This document shows, piece after piece, positions 38,346-47,439 of a stretch of 64,000 bases of DNA. The position numbers and the translations under genes are program-made. Under the pieces are notes generated by a model. The model was not told where the DNA came from. It worked only from the letters and a program-made list of their open reading frames with translations, and ran no database searches. Numbering within the stretch: position 1 is the stretch's first letter; each line of letters opens with the position of its first letter. Source of the DNA: Candidatus Kuenenia stuttgartensis (GTDB taxonomy: Bacteria; Planctomycetota; Phycisphaerae; Phycisphaerales; SM1A02); NCBI GenBank assembly GCA_945902075.1, contig CAMDMA010000001.1, positions 62,001 to 126,000 of the forward strand, in the 5' to 3' direction.

Positions 38346-39717
38346 CAGACTTCAAACGCTCAAGCACTCGGTATGGGCCAGTGACCACAACATCACCTTC
38401 CGCAAGTCCCTCAAGGATCATTGTGTCAGAGAGATTCGACGCGCCAGTCTTGACCGGCACGATCTGCGCCTTCCCGTCAACCATGCGGAAGACGATCGTC
38501 GCTTTCTTTCGCTCCTTGTCGACTAACGGAGATTCGACGAGGTCCGCTGGCAAATCGTCGAGTGTCCGCTCCAGAAGAGCCTGGCTCGGCACGAGCAGGC
38601 CGTTGGTGCGCGCGACGATGATGTCCACATTCGCAGCAAGCCCAGAGAGCAGCGTCTCTCCATCTACCAAGTCGAGTTTGACCTCACACTTAAACCACCC
38701 TCCAGTGCCAGAGCCAGCCCCGCCGCTTGATGAGCCAAAAGACGCCTCGGTGCCACGCGAGAGTGCCACGCGATCGACCGCACCCTTGAACTCTCGGTCG
38801 CGGTAGGCATTCACGCGCACCGTGGAGTCCTGGCCAGCGCGGACACGGGCGACGTCGCTCTCGGCGACCTTGGCCTTGAGCCGCACAGAGCCGAGATCGG
38901 CAATCGTGAGGATCTTGGTTCCGGCGTTGTTCATGGTTCCGACAACCACCAACTCGCCAGGCTCCGCATTCAACTCCGTGATCTGGCCATCGATTGGGGC
39001 AAAAATCGTGGTCTTTTTAAGTAGCTCGCGCGCACGCTGGATGTCGGCCTCCGCTGCAGCAAGAGAGCTCTCAATCACCGAAAGACCTTCCTTGGCCGAC
39101 GCAATCTGTGCCTCAAGGTCGCGCACACGGGCGATCGCATCGTCGAGCGAAGCCCGGCTCACATCACCGGTCTTGAACAACGACTCCTGTCGCTCAAACG
39201 CGGAACGGGCATTCGCAAGTTGCGAGTTTGGGCTTGCCAAACGCTCCTGTTCGCTGCGCAATCGGAACCGCTCGCCATCGCGTCGCGCCATCTGCGCCTG
39301 CAGCGACGCCTGGAGATCGCGATCATCAAGTTTGACAATCAACTCACCCTTCCGCACGGTCGCGCCCTCGCGAAACGGAATCTCGAGGACACGTGCACTG
39401 ACTTCAGCAGAGACATCGACCTTGACCTCAGGATCAAGTTCGCCGGGAGCAGAAACAGTCTCGAGGAGTTCGCGCTTCGATACGGCAGCAATCCGAACCG
39501 CGAGAGCTTCATCGCCACCGCCAAACGATGGAAGCACCGTGAGTGCTGCAGGGCCCGCCACGACGAGCCCGACGACGGCCGCGCCGAGGAGTACCGCCAT
39601 CACAACCAGGAACGTGCGCACGATTGAGACTCCAAAGGATCGGAACGGCACGAGCCGCGAGGGGCGAGCGTATTCCGAAACCGGTTCGATGGGTTGCAAA
39701 GTGCGGCAAAACGACAA
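38287..39717 (-). CDS. MacA/HlyD-family periplasmic adaptor
   Basis: [62 protein letters not shown]. Start uncertain (GTG near 39624 possible). Confidence 0.88.
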   Translation of the reverse strand: MSFCRTLQPIEPVSEYARPSRLVPFRSFGVSIVRTFLVVMAVLLGAAVVGLVVAGPAALTVLPSFGGGDEALAVRIAAVSKRELLETVSAPGELDPEVKVDVSAEVSARVLEIPFREGATVRKGELIVKLDDRDLQASLQAQMARRDGERFRLRSEQERLASPNSQLANARSAFERQESLFKTGDVSRASLDDAIARVRDLEAQIASAKEGLSVIESSLAAAEADIQRARELLKKTTIFAPIDGQITELNAEPGELVVVGTMNNAGTKILTIADLGSVRLKAKVAESDVARVRAGQDSTVRVNAYRDREFKGAVDRVALSRGTEASFGSSSGGAGSGTGGWFKCEVKLDLVDGETLLSGLAANVDIIVARTNGLLVPSQALLERTLDDLPADLVESPLVDKERKKATIVFRMVDGKAQIVPVKTGASNLSDTMILEGLAEGDVVVTGPYRVLERLKSGDAIREETAKDAAAGSTNG

Positions 39718-39759
39718 CAGTCGCCATGATGTGGGCCAAACCGTATCACGCTAAAACGC

Positions 39760-39789
39760 ACGCACCCCCGGCCGAAGCCGGGGGTGCGT
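39760..39789 (-). terminator. Rho-independent terminator of the downstream-ending minus-strand secreted protein gene
   Basis: 13-bp perfect stem ACGCACCCCCGGC / GCCGGGGGTGCGT; on the minus strand the loop reads TTCG and is followed by GCGTTTTAG. Confidence 0.85.
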
Positions 39790-39852
39790 GGAATGAACTT
39801 GTCTCTGAAAGCCCGCTGTCAGACGACAGCTGCTTCCATTGCGAGGACTTGC

Positions 39853-42324
39853 TTACTGGCAAGCGCCCCACGAACCGAGGAGGGCCGACAGATCGGCAGC
39901 GGTGGTGGTGCCATCGCCGTCGATATCGCCACCCGCGGTACCCCACGCGCCAAGAAGCGTCGAGAGGTCAGCTGCGGTGACGAAGCCGTCGCCGTTGAAG
40001 TCAGCCGGGCAGTTCGAGGCGCAGCCCGCGAACGTACCGTTGATCTGGACAACCCACTGGGCAGTGAACGTCGCACCGAGGGTCTCGGTCGTGACGTACT
40101 GGCCAGCAGCATCGGCGCAGGAGAGACGGCAATAGGTGTTGCTGCCCGGACCCGCGGCGTTACCCGCTGCGCGAAGGAAGTGACCCGTGTTCGGGTCCAC
40201 GGTGCCAACGGCTGCGTTGAGGATGTCCGGGTAGTCGATTTCGACAACCAGGTTGTTGGTCTCGCTCTCGATGCAAAGCGGCGGATCAAAGTTGATGGTG
40301 CCCTTGAAGACGCCACCAGGAATGAGGATCGCACGAGTCTCGATGGCCTCGAGGTCGTTGCCGTCGCCCGCAGTCACGATCGCGTTGCGCGGAGCGCCGT
40401 TATCGATATCGCGGTAGATGGTAACGGTCGCAGGCAGCGGAATATCGCTGAAGAACAGAGCGCAAGCCGTGTTGGCAGCATTCGGGAAGCGGGCGACCGA
40501 GTAGACGCCCATGTTCAAGCAGCTAATCTCTCCGCCGACGGTGCCGGCGGCGAACGAACGAGCGAAGCGGTTGCGACCAGTTGCACCAGTCTGGCAAGCG
40601 GGGAACGCTGAGCCAGCGAATGCGCATGCAACGAGACCGTTCGGAACGGTGTTCGGGTCGACGTTGATCGAAGCCGAATCCGGACCAGGAGCGGCGCACG
40701 AGGCTGCGAGGATCTCCGGGCAATCCGCATCAACAGCAGTCACCTGCATGACATACTCGTTGAGAACGCCGCTACCGCACGGGGTGTTCCCCGAGCCGAA
40801 AGGAATCGCCACGAAGAGGTAGTAAGTACCAGTCGAGAGGCAGACCTGGTTGGTCGATGGGCAAGCACCGATGCCATCATTGAGGATCGTGATGCCCGCG
40901 CAGTCAGCGGCAGCGATATCGCCTGACACGATGAGTGTCTGAACGAAGCTCGCCGAGCTCACGGTGAGGGACACGGTCTTATCCGCGGGAACGTCGACCG
41001 AGTAGAAGTCGATGTCGCGGGTTTGGTCACCCGTGACAGCATCGACGTTGAGCCAGAAGGAACCCTTGGTCGACGAACCGAGGGCGACCTGCTCGACCGC
41101 ACCGCCAGCGAAGCAGCCAGAGTTGGTGCTGTCACCGCAAGCCTCAGCTTCGGTACCGGTGAACGCCGGAAGCAAGCATGGCTCGGGGAAGTCGAATGTC
41201 ACGGTTCCGCTACCCGGGAGGTCGAAGGTGGCCACACGGATGAGGTACCACTGTCCAGCCGCGACGGTGACGCTAAGGTCAGACGAGAAATTCGGGCAAG
41301 CGGTCGCATCACCATCGTCGTTACAACCAACGAGCGCGGTGTTGAGCGTGTTGTAATCAAAAGTAGCCGGGTTGGAGCCCATTGCGTAGACCGCGAGCTT
41401 CGAGTCGAAGGTCACAGCGCCGCATGTGTTGACGCGAAGAATGCCGTTCGCAGTCGACTGCGCGCGGTACCACACATCATTGAGGAACACGTCGTTACCC
41501 GAATTGCATGTCGCGGCTGGGTGTACCGGTCCGTCGGTGTTGCAGCCGTTCAGGTTGAAGACGCGGGTCGAGTCTCCCGAGACGAGGTTCGAATTGGTCG
41601 CGCAATCGTTAGAAACGGCCGGGTTCGCGTCAACGCACTGGTAGACAAAGAGACCACAGAACTCAACAGCGGCGAGGACGCAATCCGCGTCCCACGTCGT
41701 GTCGCAGCAGAAGGCGTTGAACGCGCAAACAGAAGCGCAGCACGTCGGGTCTTCGCAACCAGGGGCAGCATGGACGACCGCGCAGCCATCAGTCGAACCG
41801 AGGCAGCCAGCGGCAATCGCTTCGAAGGTCAGGTTGAGTTGGCCAACGCCCGAGGAAACGACACCAGCGTCGTCATAGCCACCGATGCGGATGAAAAAAT
41901 CCTGACCAGCAGTGGTCTCGATGTTCTGGATCGAGGAGTAGTACTGCTGGCAAGATGCGTCTACAGCAGCATCGCCGTTGCACGCGATCGCAGTCAGCGC
42001 GCCGCAGGTACCGGTGTAGACGACCATCGACGTGTCAAAGCTGCCTGCAAAGCAGGTGCTGAGGTCGAGGTAACCCGAATCGGTCGCGGTGAACTTGAAC
42101 CAGATATCCTTGTTGCTCGTTCCGTAGCTGAGGAACGTCCCGGGGCAGAGCGCGTCGTCAACAGCTGGCGCGCTCATCGTCGCCGTGGTGGTGTTGAACG
42201 CGTTCGCACCGATGACAGCGGTCGTTGCCGACGCGCACTCGTCCTGACCCATCGCCATGGTCGTGAAGCCACCCGCCGCGAGGACGGTGGTCACGAGCAG
42301 GCTCGTACCGTAGACATTCTTCAT
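39853..42324 (-). CDS. Large secreted Cys-rich protein with C-terminal dockerin-like/EF-hand repeats
   Basis: MKNVYGTSLLVTTVLAAGGFTTMAMGQ signal peptide (ATG at 42324, SD AAGGAG); PPC-like segments; C-terminus CPADFNGDGFVTAADLSTLLGAWG...DIDGDGTTTAADLSALLGSWG. Confidence 0.85.
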   Translation of the reverse strand: MKNVYGTSLLVTTVLAAGGFTTMAMGQDECASATTAVIGANAFNTTTATMSAPAVDDALCPGTFLSYGTSNKDIWFKFTATDSGYLDLSTCFAGSFDTSMVVYTGTCGALTAIACNGDAAVDASCQQYYSSIQNIETTAGQDFFIRIGGYDDAGVVSSGVGQLNLTFEAIAAGCLGSTDGCAVVHAAPGCEDPTCCASVCAFNAFCCDTTWDADCVLAAVEFCGLFVYQCVDANPAVSNDCATNSNLVSGDSTRVFNLNGCNTDGPVHPAATCNSGNDVFLNDVWYRAQSTANGILRVNTCGAVTFDSKLAVYAMGSNPATFDYNTLNTALVGCNDDGDATACPNFSSDLSVTVAAGQWYLIRVATFDLPGSGTVTFDFPEPCLLPAFTGTEAEACGDSTNSGCFAGGAVEQVALGSSTKGSFWLNVDAVTGDQTRDIDFYSVDVPADKTVSLTVSSASFVQTLIVSGDIAAADCAGITILNDGIGACPSTNQVCLSTGTYYLFVAIPFGSGNTPCGSGVLNEYVMQVTAVDADCPEILAASCAAPGPDSASINVDPNTVPNGLVACAFAGSAFPACQTGATGRNRFARSFAAGTVGGEISCLNMGVYSVARFPNAANTACALFFSDIPLPATVTIYRDIDNGAPRNAIVTAGDGNDLEAIETRAILIPGGVFKGTINFDPPLCIESETNNLVVEIDYPDILNAAVGTVDPNTGHFLRAAGNAAGPGSNTYCRLSCADAAGQYVTTETLGATFTAQWVVQINGTFAGCASNCPADFNGDGFVTAADLSTLLGAWGTAGGDIDGDGTTTAADLSALLGSWGACQ

Positions 42325-42342
42325 CGCATCGCTCCTTGAAAC

Positions 42343-42389
42343 GGCCCGAAGAATCGGGCCTTGCCTGTTGAAACGCAGCCCTCGGCTGC
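42343..42389 (-). promoter_or_regulatory. Two consecutive hairpins in the 5'UTR of the secreted protein gene
   Basis: GGCCCGA-agaa-TCGGGCC (42343-42360) and GCAGCC-ctc-GGCTGC (42375-42389), just upstream of the SD. Confidence 0.6.
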
Positions 42390-42736
42390 GCTGGGACTCC
42401 TCCACGAACACCGAAACGGCCGGGTTCGTCACACTTCGCACCTTGATCACGCGCTGTGAAAACACAGCAAGCGATCGCAGAGCGCCGATTCACTCTAATG
42501 CAGTGATCGGACGATCCAAACGGAATCTTGTTGGGAACAGAGAAATCCGGACCATTTCGCCAGCCGGGTTTCACAGAACGCGGAACTCGGGGCGAAATCT
42601 GAACCAATCAGGACCGAGAACCATGAAAATGACCTCATGGTCGGAAAAAACCAAAACGGCGGCCCTAAGAGGCCACCGTCGATGAGAAGAACGCGACAAA
42701 CTCTTTTACGAGAGGTTGAGCATTTGAACGCACAAC

Positions 42737-42775
42737 CATTGCTCTCAGGCATTGCTCTCAGGCATTGCTCTCAGG
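42737..42775. repeat. Perfect 13-bp tandem repeat, 3 copies
   Basis: CATTGCTCTCAGG x3. Confidence 0.95.
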
Positions 42776-42838
42776 GAACGACCGTGGCCGAGGTCCAACT
42801 CAGGCGCGGGTTCTCCTCTGCGAAAGCCGGGAGCCCGA

Positions 42839-43144
42839 TTAGGGAGCTGGCTCAATCGTGACGGTGAGTCGAAGCGATGTGAGCTGCTCCGCAACCAGTT
42901 CGGCATGCTCACGATGCGTCGCGAGCACGAGTGACAGACCTTTCTTATGGGCCTCCATCGTGCAGCGGGTCGCAGTCGGCACGCTCAGCCGCGCAAATCG
43001 ACAAAGTGACTCGACCACGAAGCCCATGTCGTTCACTTCATCGTTGTGAAGCAACACATTCCATGGGGGAAGCGTTTCGGTCGGAGTGCGAGGACTCGGA
43101 GCGGGAGACGGGCGAATAGGTGCATCTACTGTGTTTTGGCTCAT
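42839..43144 (-). CDS. clpS: ATP-dependent Clp protease adaptor ClpS
   Basis: PPWNVLLHNDEVNDMGFVVESLCR...AHKKGLSLVLATHREHAELVAEQL. Confidence 0.9.
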   Translation of the reverse strand: MSQNTVDAPIRPSPAPSPRTPTETLPPWNVLLHNDEVNDMGFVVESLCRFARLSVPTATRCTMEAHKKGLSLVLATHREHAELVAEQLTSLRLTVTIEPAP

Positions 43145-43235
43145 CAGGTCATCACCTCGGGGGCCGAGTATACGTGCTCAACTTGTTGGATTCGAGAGTG
43201 GGCGCGAAAGTTCCTTAAAAGAGCAATGAAGACCT

Positions 43236-44273
43236 CTAGTCCTTTCGCCAATCCACCACAAGTTTCCCAAACTGCTCACCTGCCTCGAGCCGCGCGAATG
43301 CCTGCGTTGCCTCTCTCGGCGCGAAGACCTGATCGACGATCGGACGAATCGCACCCGATCGGAAAAGCGCAACCACCTCGCGAAACTCCCTCATATCACC
43401 CATCGTCGAGCCGACGAGCCGGAGTTGGTTCCAAAAGATACGCGTGAGATCGGTCGTGGCATCCGGCCCTGTGGTAGCGCCGCATGTGGCGAAAGTCCCA
43501 CCGCGGGCAAGACTCTTGATGCACGCTCCGTGAACCGCCTTTCCGACGCTATCAACGCAGAGATCAACCCCCCGTCGACTCGACCGTTGCCGAACTTCCT
43601 TCGACCAGTCTTGCCCTTGATCGAGCACCATATGTGTGGCACCAAGTGCCTTCGCGCGATCGAGTTTCCACTGGTGACGGCTGGTGACAATCGTTTCGCA
43701 GCCGAAATGCCGGGCAATTCCGAGCGCGGCGAGTGCCACTCCGCCACCAATTCCGGTGATGAGCACCAACGAACCGGCCCGCAAATCCGCCTGGGACACC
43801 ATCATCCGCCACGCGGTGAGGTGGGTGAGTCCGAACGCGGTGGCCATGACCGGATCCGCGTCGCCGATATCGAGAAGATTGTCGATTGGCGCAACGAACA
43901 GCTCGGCAAGGCAACCTGGCCCATGTTCGCCGATCATGGTGATGTCGTGCGGCGACGGCCGAACACCCGGCCGCGTCGGATCGGGCTTCGGGACCGCAGC
44001 ATTCAGGAGCACTCGACGACCGATCCAACCCGGATCGACTCCAGAACCAACTTTTTCGATGATGCCGGCGCCGTCGGAGCCGGAAATGGCGGGATACGCA
44101 ATGTCGATTCCTGGCAGCCCGCGGCCAACCCAGAGATCAAGGTGGTTAAGCGCGGCCGCCTCGGTGCGAACCACGACCTCACCCGCACTCGCAGTCGGCT
44201 CGGCGAAATCGTGCACATAGGCAACATTGGGGAGGACTGGCGAACCTTGACGCTCGATGGTGATTGCGCGCAT
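43236..44273 (-). CDS. Zinc-type alcohol dehydrogenase-like / quinone oxidoreductase family protein
   Basis: MRAITIERQG start; EAAALNHLDLWVGRGLPG, VLITGIGGGVALAALGIARHFGCETIVT. Confidence 0.88.
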   Translation of the reverse strand: MRAITIERQGSPVLPNVAYVHDFAEPTASAGEVVVRTEAAALNHLDLWVGRGLPGIDIAYPAISGSDGAGIIEKVGSGVDPGWIGRRVLLNAAVPKPDPTRPGVRPSPHDITMIGEHGPGCLAELFVAPIDNLLDIGDADPVMATAFGLTHLTAWRMMVSQADLRAGSLVLITGIGGGVALAALGIARHFGCETIVTSRHQWKLDRAKALGATHMVLDQGQDWSKEVRQRSSRRGVDLCVDSVGKAVHGACIKSLARGGTFATCGATTGPDATTDLTRIFWNQLRLVGSTMGDMREFREVVALFRSGAIRPIVDQVFAPREATQAFARLEAGEQFGKLVVDWRKD

Positions 44274-45486
44274 GGTGATGAGTGTACGGGACGCAGCCGA
44301 ACTGCTTCGGAACCGTATGATTCGCCCCATGATTCGCCCCACGATTCGCCCCACGATCCGCCGCATGCATCACGCCGAAATCCGCCAACTGCCGCGTCTC
44401 GCGAGATCGCTCCTCTGCTTCGAAGCGCGCCGAGCGACGCAAGCCACTCTCTGGATCGCCGTCACTTGGTGTGGAGTCGCTGCGCTGGGATTCTCCGACC
44501 CTTCATTCGCTCAAACGCCGCCAGCGACGATCCCGGCGACCTCGCCAACGACCCCCGGCCTACCTCCCCCGGCCCCAGCCGGCCAAGCAATTCCGGGTCC
44601 GATGAAAGCCGACCCGCCGGGAGTTGATTTCGGTGTCGTCGAGCCCGGCACGACCGTATCCGCGACGATCAAACTCGTGAATCCACTCGACCGACCCGTG
44701 ACCATCAAGATGGCAAAGCCGAGTTGTACCTGCACGACCGTCGACATGGTGGGCAAGGTCATTCCCGCAATGGGGACGATCGACATGCCGATGTCGATGA
44801 AGACCGCACACTCTGTGGGAAAGCGCTCGGCACAAATCAATCTTGTCTTCGAGGGCATCAACCAAGTTCTCGGCGTTCGAATTGACGCCGAGACAGCGTA
44901 CGCCGTACGCGCCAACCCGCCGTTTATCGACGCGCTCGCGGCGGAACGCATGAAAGGGTTTTTCGAACTGATCTCTACCGACGGTGTGCCCTTCACTGTG
45001 CGCGCGGTTGATGGAAAGCCGCCGGAATCTCCCGACGGAAAGCCGATGGCCCCTGCGCCGCGACACATCGTTCGCTACGACTTCACCCGAGATCCCACCG
45101 CGAAGGTTCCGCCGTTTCTGATTGTCGAAACAGATCACCCGAAATGCCCCCTGCTTGATCTGCGCGTCCGTCACGAGTCAACGCGTATCACCCCTGCCCT
45201 CGGATTCGCGGAGTATCGCGCGAACCTCGGCGTGCTCGCGCCGAAAGGAAACGGCGAATTCGAACTTGAAATCAAGCACATGGGTGCCGCGCGCGTCAGC
45301 CGAGTCTCCAGCCTGAATGCCGCGGCCAAGACGGAACTACTCGAGCAGAAGTCGGACGGAGATTCGCTGCTTGTGAAGGTCCGTTTCGAAGACCTTGGGC
45401 TTCCGAAAGGGATGTTTCTGTTCCCCTGCCGGTTTGAGTCAGGGGTAAAGACCGCGGACTTCCTGCTCTACGGCGTCATTCGCTGA
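44257..45486 (+). CDS. DUF1573-containing exported protein
   Basis: VDFGVVEPGTTVSATIKLVNPLDRPVTIKMAKPSCTCTTVD; signal-like region after MHHAEIRQ (likely start ~44365 or nearby). Confidence 0.75.
   Translation: MVIARMVMSVRDAAELLRNRMIRPMIRPTIRPTIRRMHHAEIRQLPRLARSLLCFEARRATQATLWIAVTWCGVAALGFSDPSFAQTPPATIPATSPTTPGLPPPAPAGQAIPGPMKADPPGVDFGVVEPGTTVSATIKLVNPLDRPVTIKMAKPSCTCTTVDMVGKVIPAMGTIDMPMSMKTAHSVGKRSAQINLVFEGINQVLGVRIDAETAYAVRANPPFIDALAAERMKGFFELISTDGVPFTVRAVDGKPPESPDGKPMAPAPRHIVRYDFTRDPTAKVPPFLIVETDHPKCPLLDLRVRHESTRITPALGFAEYRANLGVLAPKGNGEFELEIKHMGAARVSRVSSLNAAAKTELLEQKSDGDSLLVKVRFEDLGLPKGMFLFPCRFESGVKTADFLLYGVIR
44317..44364. repeat. 12-bp tandem repeat, 4 copies
   Basis: atgattcgcccc x2, acgattcgcccc, acgatccgccgc; encodes MIRPMIRPTIRPTIRR in one frame. 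Confidence 0.9.
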
Positions 45487-45606
45487 ACGATGCAAGGTTG
45501 GAGTTCTTGCGCGTGCATGCTCAGGGATCAGTTCTGTCGGTTCGAATCGAAATTCGTGCATCAACGGGCGAAACCGGGACGGACGAGGCCGCGAAGCGTC
45601 GGACCC

Positions 45607-46023
45607 ATGATTCTTTCTGCCGCCAACACCGATCTCATCCGTATTCGCAAGTACCCGAATCGGCGTCTCTACGACACGAGCCGGTCGACTCATCTCACGC
45701 ACGATGAAGTGCTCGCCATCGTGCGTCGCGGGAATCGTGTTCAGATCAGCGACAGTCGGTCTGAGGCGGACATCACCAACGAGGTGTTGCTTCAGATTCT
45801 CGTCGCGCGTGATCCGGCGCTTGTCTCCGCCCTCCCGACGCAAACGCTCCATGCCTTGGCGCGCTCGACGCCCGATACCGTTGGTGGTGAATCGACGGCC
45901 TTTGCCCAGTTGACCGAGGCGCTTCGCGTGGGCCTCGCCAATGGGTCAGAGGCTGCCCCGGTCAGCTCTGCGACCCCGCCGTCGTCGCCTTCGACCTCCG
46001 TTGGATTCCCGCGCATTCGCTGA
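45607..46023 (+). CDS. PhaR-like protein with PHB/PHA accumulation regulator N-terminal domain
   Basis: LIRIRKYPNRRLYDTSRSTHLTHDEVLAIVRRGNRVQISDSRSEADITNEVLLQILV. Confidence 0.85.
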   Translation: MILSAANTDLIRIRKYPNRRLYDTSRSTHLTHDEVLAIVRRGNRVQISDSRSEADITNEVLLQILVARDPALVSALPTQTLHALARSTPDTVGGESTAFAQLTEALRVGLANGSEAAPVSSATPPSSPSTSVGFPRIR

Positions 46024-46131
46024 CCGCGAAGAGCTCTCAACGAAATCAGTTCTCCAACCTCGAGGCAGCGTCTGCGGCGTGCTCCTGCGCCATGCGGGCG
46101 CTGCGTCGCTTTTGCCGCGTACACTGGAACC

Positions 46132-47439
46132 ATGCTCTGCAGTTTGCTTTTTTCCGCTCCTTTCCTCCTGATATCCACGCCGCCACTCGATCCGCGTGTC
46201 GACCCTGCCAAGGTGACGAGACTTCCGACGCCGATCGTCGCGACAGAGCCAGAAGTCGCTCGAACACAGCCGCCCCAAGTGGTGCACCGAATCGCCACAA
46301 ACCCCGCAAACGCGCGGCTTGATCCGGAAACATTCGCAAAAGCAGAACGCACGATCACTCGCGGACTCGCCGCCCTCGCCAGCATGCAGACCACGCGCGG
46401 AACCTGGTTCGAGACTGAAGAGGTCGAACCCACCGGTATGGAACCACGCAAGCGCGCCGCGAGTGTTGCGGTCACTGCGATGGCGCTGAAGGCATTCGTG
46501 CAAGCGGGCGGCCTGGTACGTGGCGACACGCTCACACGCGCACGGAACGCGATCGACGGGGTACTTGTCGATCCGAATGTGCTCGCGACGGTCATCGATG
46601 GTGGCATCGGCAACTATGTGATGAGTTCGGTCGCGAGCGCATTCGCGGCAATTGGCGATGAAGACGCGAAGGCTGCCTCGCTTCGGGCGATCGCCTGGCT
46701 GCGCGACAATCAATGGGACGCCGCGGAGGGTCTCGACGCGAACATGGACTGGTACGGTGGCGCAGGCTATGGAAACGGGAAGCGGCCGGATCTTTCGAAC
46801 ACGCAGATGATGTTGGACGCGATGCACGACGCAGGTGTTTCCGCCGACGATCCTGCGATGCAGCGCGCGCTGGCGTTCGTCGCGCGCGCGCAGAATCGGA
46901 AGGCTTCAAATCCCGCGGAATGGGCGAAAAATGGCACGGGCGACGGAGGCTTTGTGTACTCGCCTGCCAATGGCGGCGAGAGTTTCGCAAGTGACCACGC
47001 GGGAGAAGGCCGCTACGGCGAGAAGCTCGCGACGAAGAGCCTTCGCAGTTACGGCTCTATGACATACGCCGGTTTCAAGAGCATGCTCTATGCCGGTCTC
47101 TCCAAAGACGATCCGAGGGTGCGCGATGCGCTCGCATGGATCGCCGCGAACTTTACCTTTGCGGAGAACCCAGGCCTCGGCCAGCAAGGGTACTTCTACT
47201 ACGTTCACGCAATGTCGCGCGCACTTCATGCTGCGGGCGTAGAGCGAATCACTGCCGCCAACGGCACAGACCACGCGTGGCGCAGCGAGTTGATTGATGC
47301 GCTCTCGAGTCGGCAGCGTGAAGACGGGACATGGAAAAATGAAAGCGAGCGTTGGGAGGAATCCAACGAGGCACTCGCGACTATTTATGCGGTGCTCGCG
47401 CTTGAAGAAGCACTCAAGCCGCAGATTTCGACGGAGTGA
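46132..47439 (+). CDS. Exported prenyltransferase/squalene oxidase-repeat (terpenoid cyclase fold) protein
   Basis: Repeated ALAWI...NGTGDGGFVYSPAN, LSSRQREDGTWKNESERWEE; signal-like N-terminus. Confidence 0.75.
   Translation: MLCSLLFSAPFLLISTPPLDPRVDPAKVTRLPTPIVATEPEVARTQPPQVVHRIATNPANARLDPETFAKAERTITRGLAALASMQTTRGTWFETEEVEPTGMEPRKRAASVAVTAMALKAFVQAGGLVRGDTLTRARNAIDGVLVDPNVLATVIDGGIGNYVMSSVASAFAAIGDEDAKAASLRAIAWLRDNQWDAAEGLDANMDWYGGAGYGNGKRPDLSNTQMMLDAMHDAGVSADDPAMQRALAFVARAQNRKASNPAEWAKNGTGDGGFVYSPANGGESFASDHAGEGRYGEKLATKSLRSYGSMTYAGFKSMLYAGLSKDDPRVRDALAWIAANFTFAENPGLGQQGYFYYVHAMSRALHAAGVERITAANGTDHAWRSELIDALSSRQREDGTWKNESERWEESNEALATIYAVLALEEALKPQISTE

Noticed and set aside
41023-42339. 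438-aa plus-strand ORF
   Set aside because: Antisense shadow of the secreted dockerin-like gene; no domain-like pattern.
42737-42775. CRISPR-like direct repeats
   Set aside because: 13-bp units contiguous with no spacers; simple tandem duplication.
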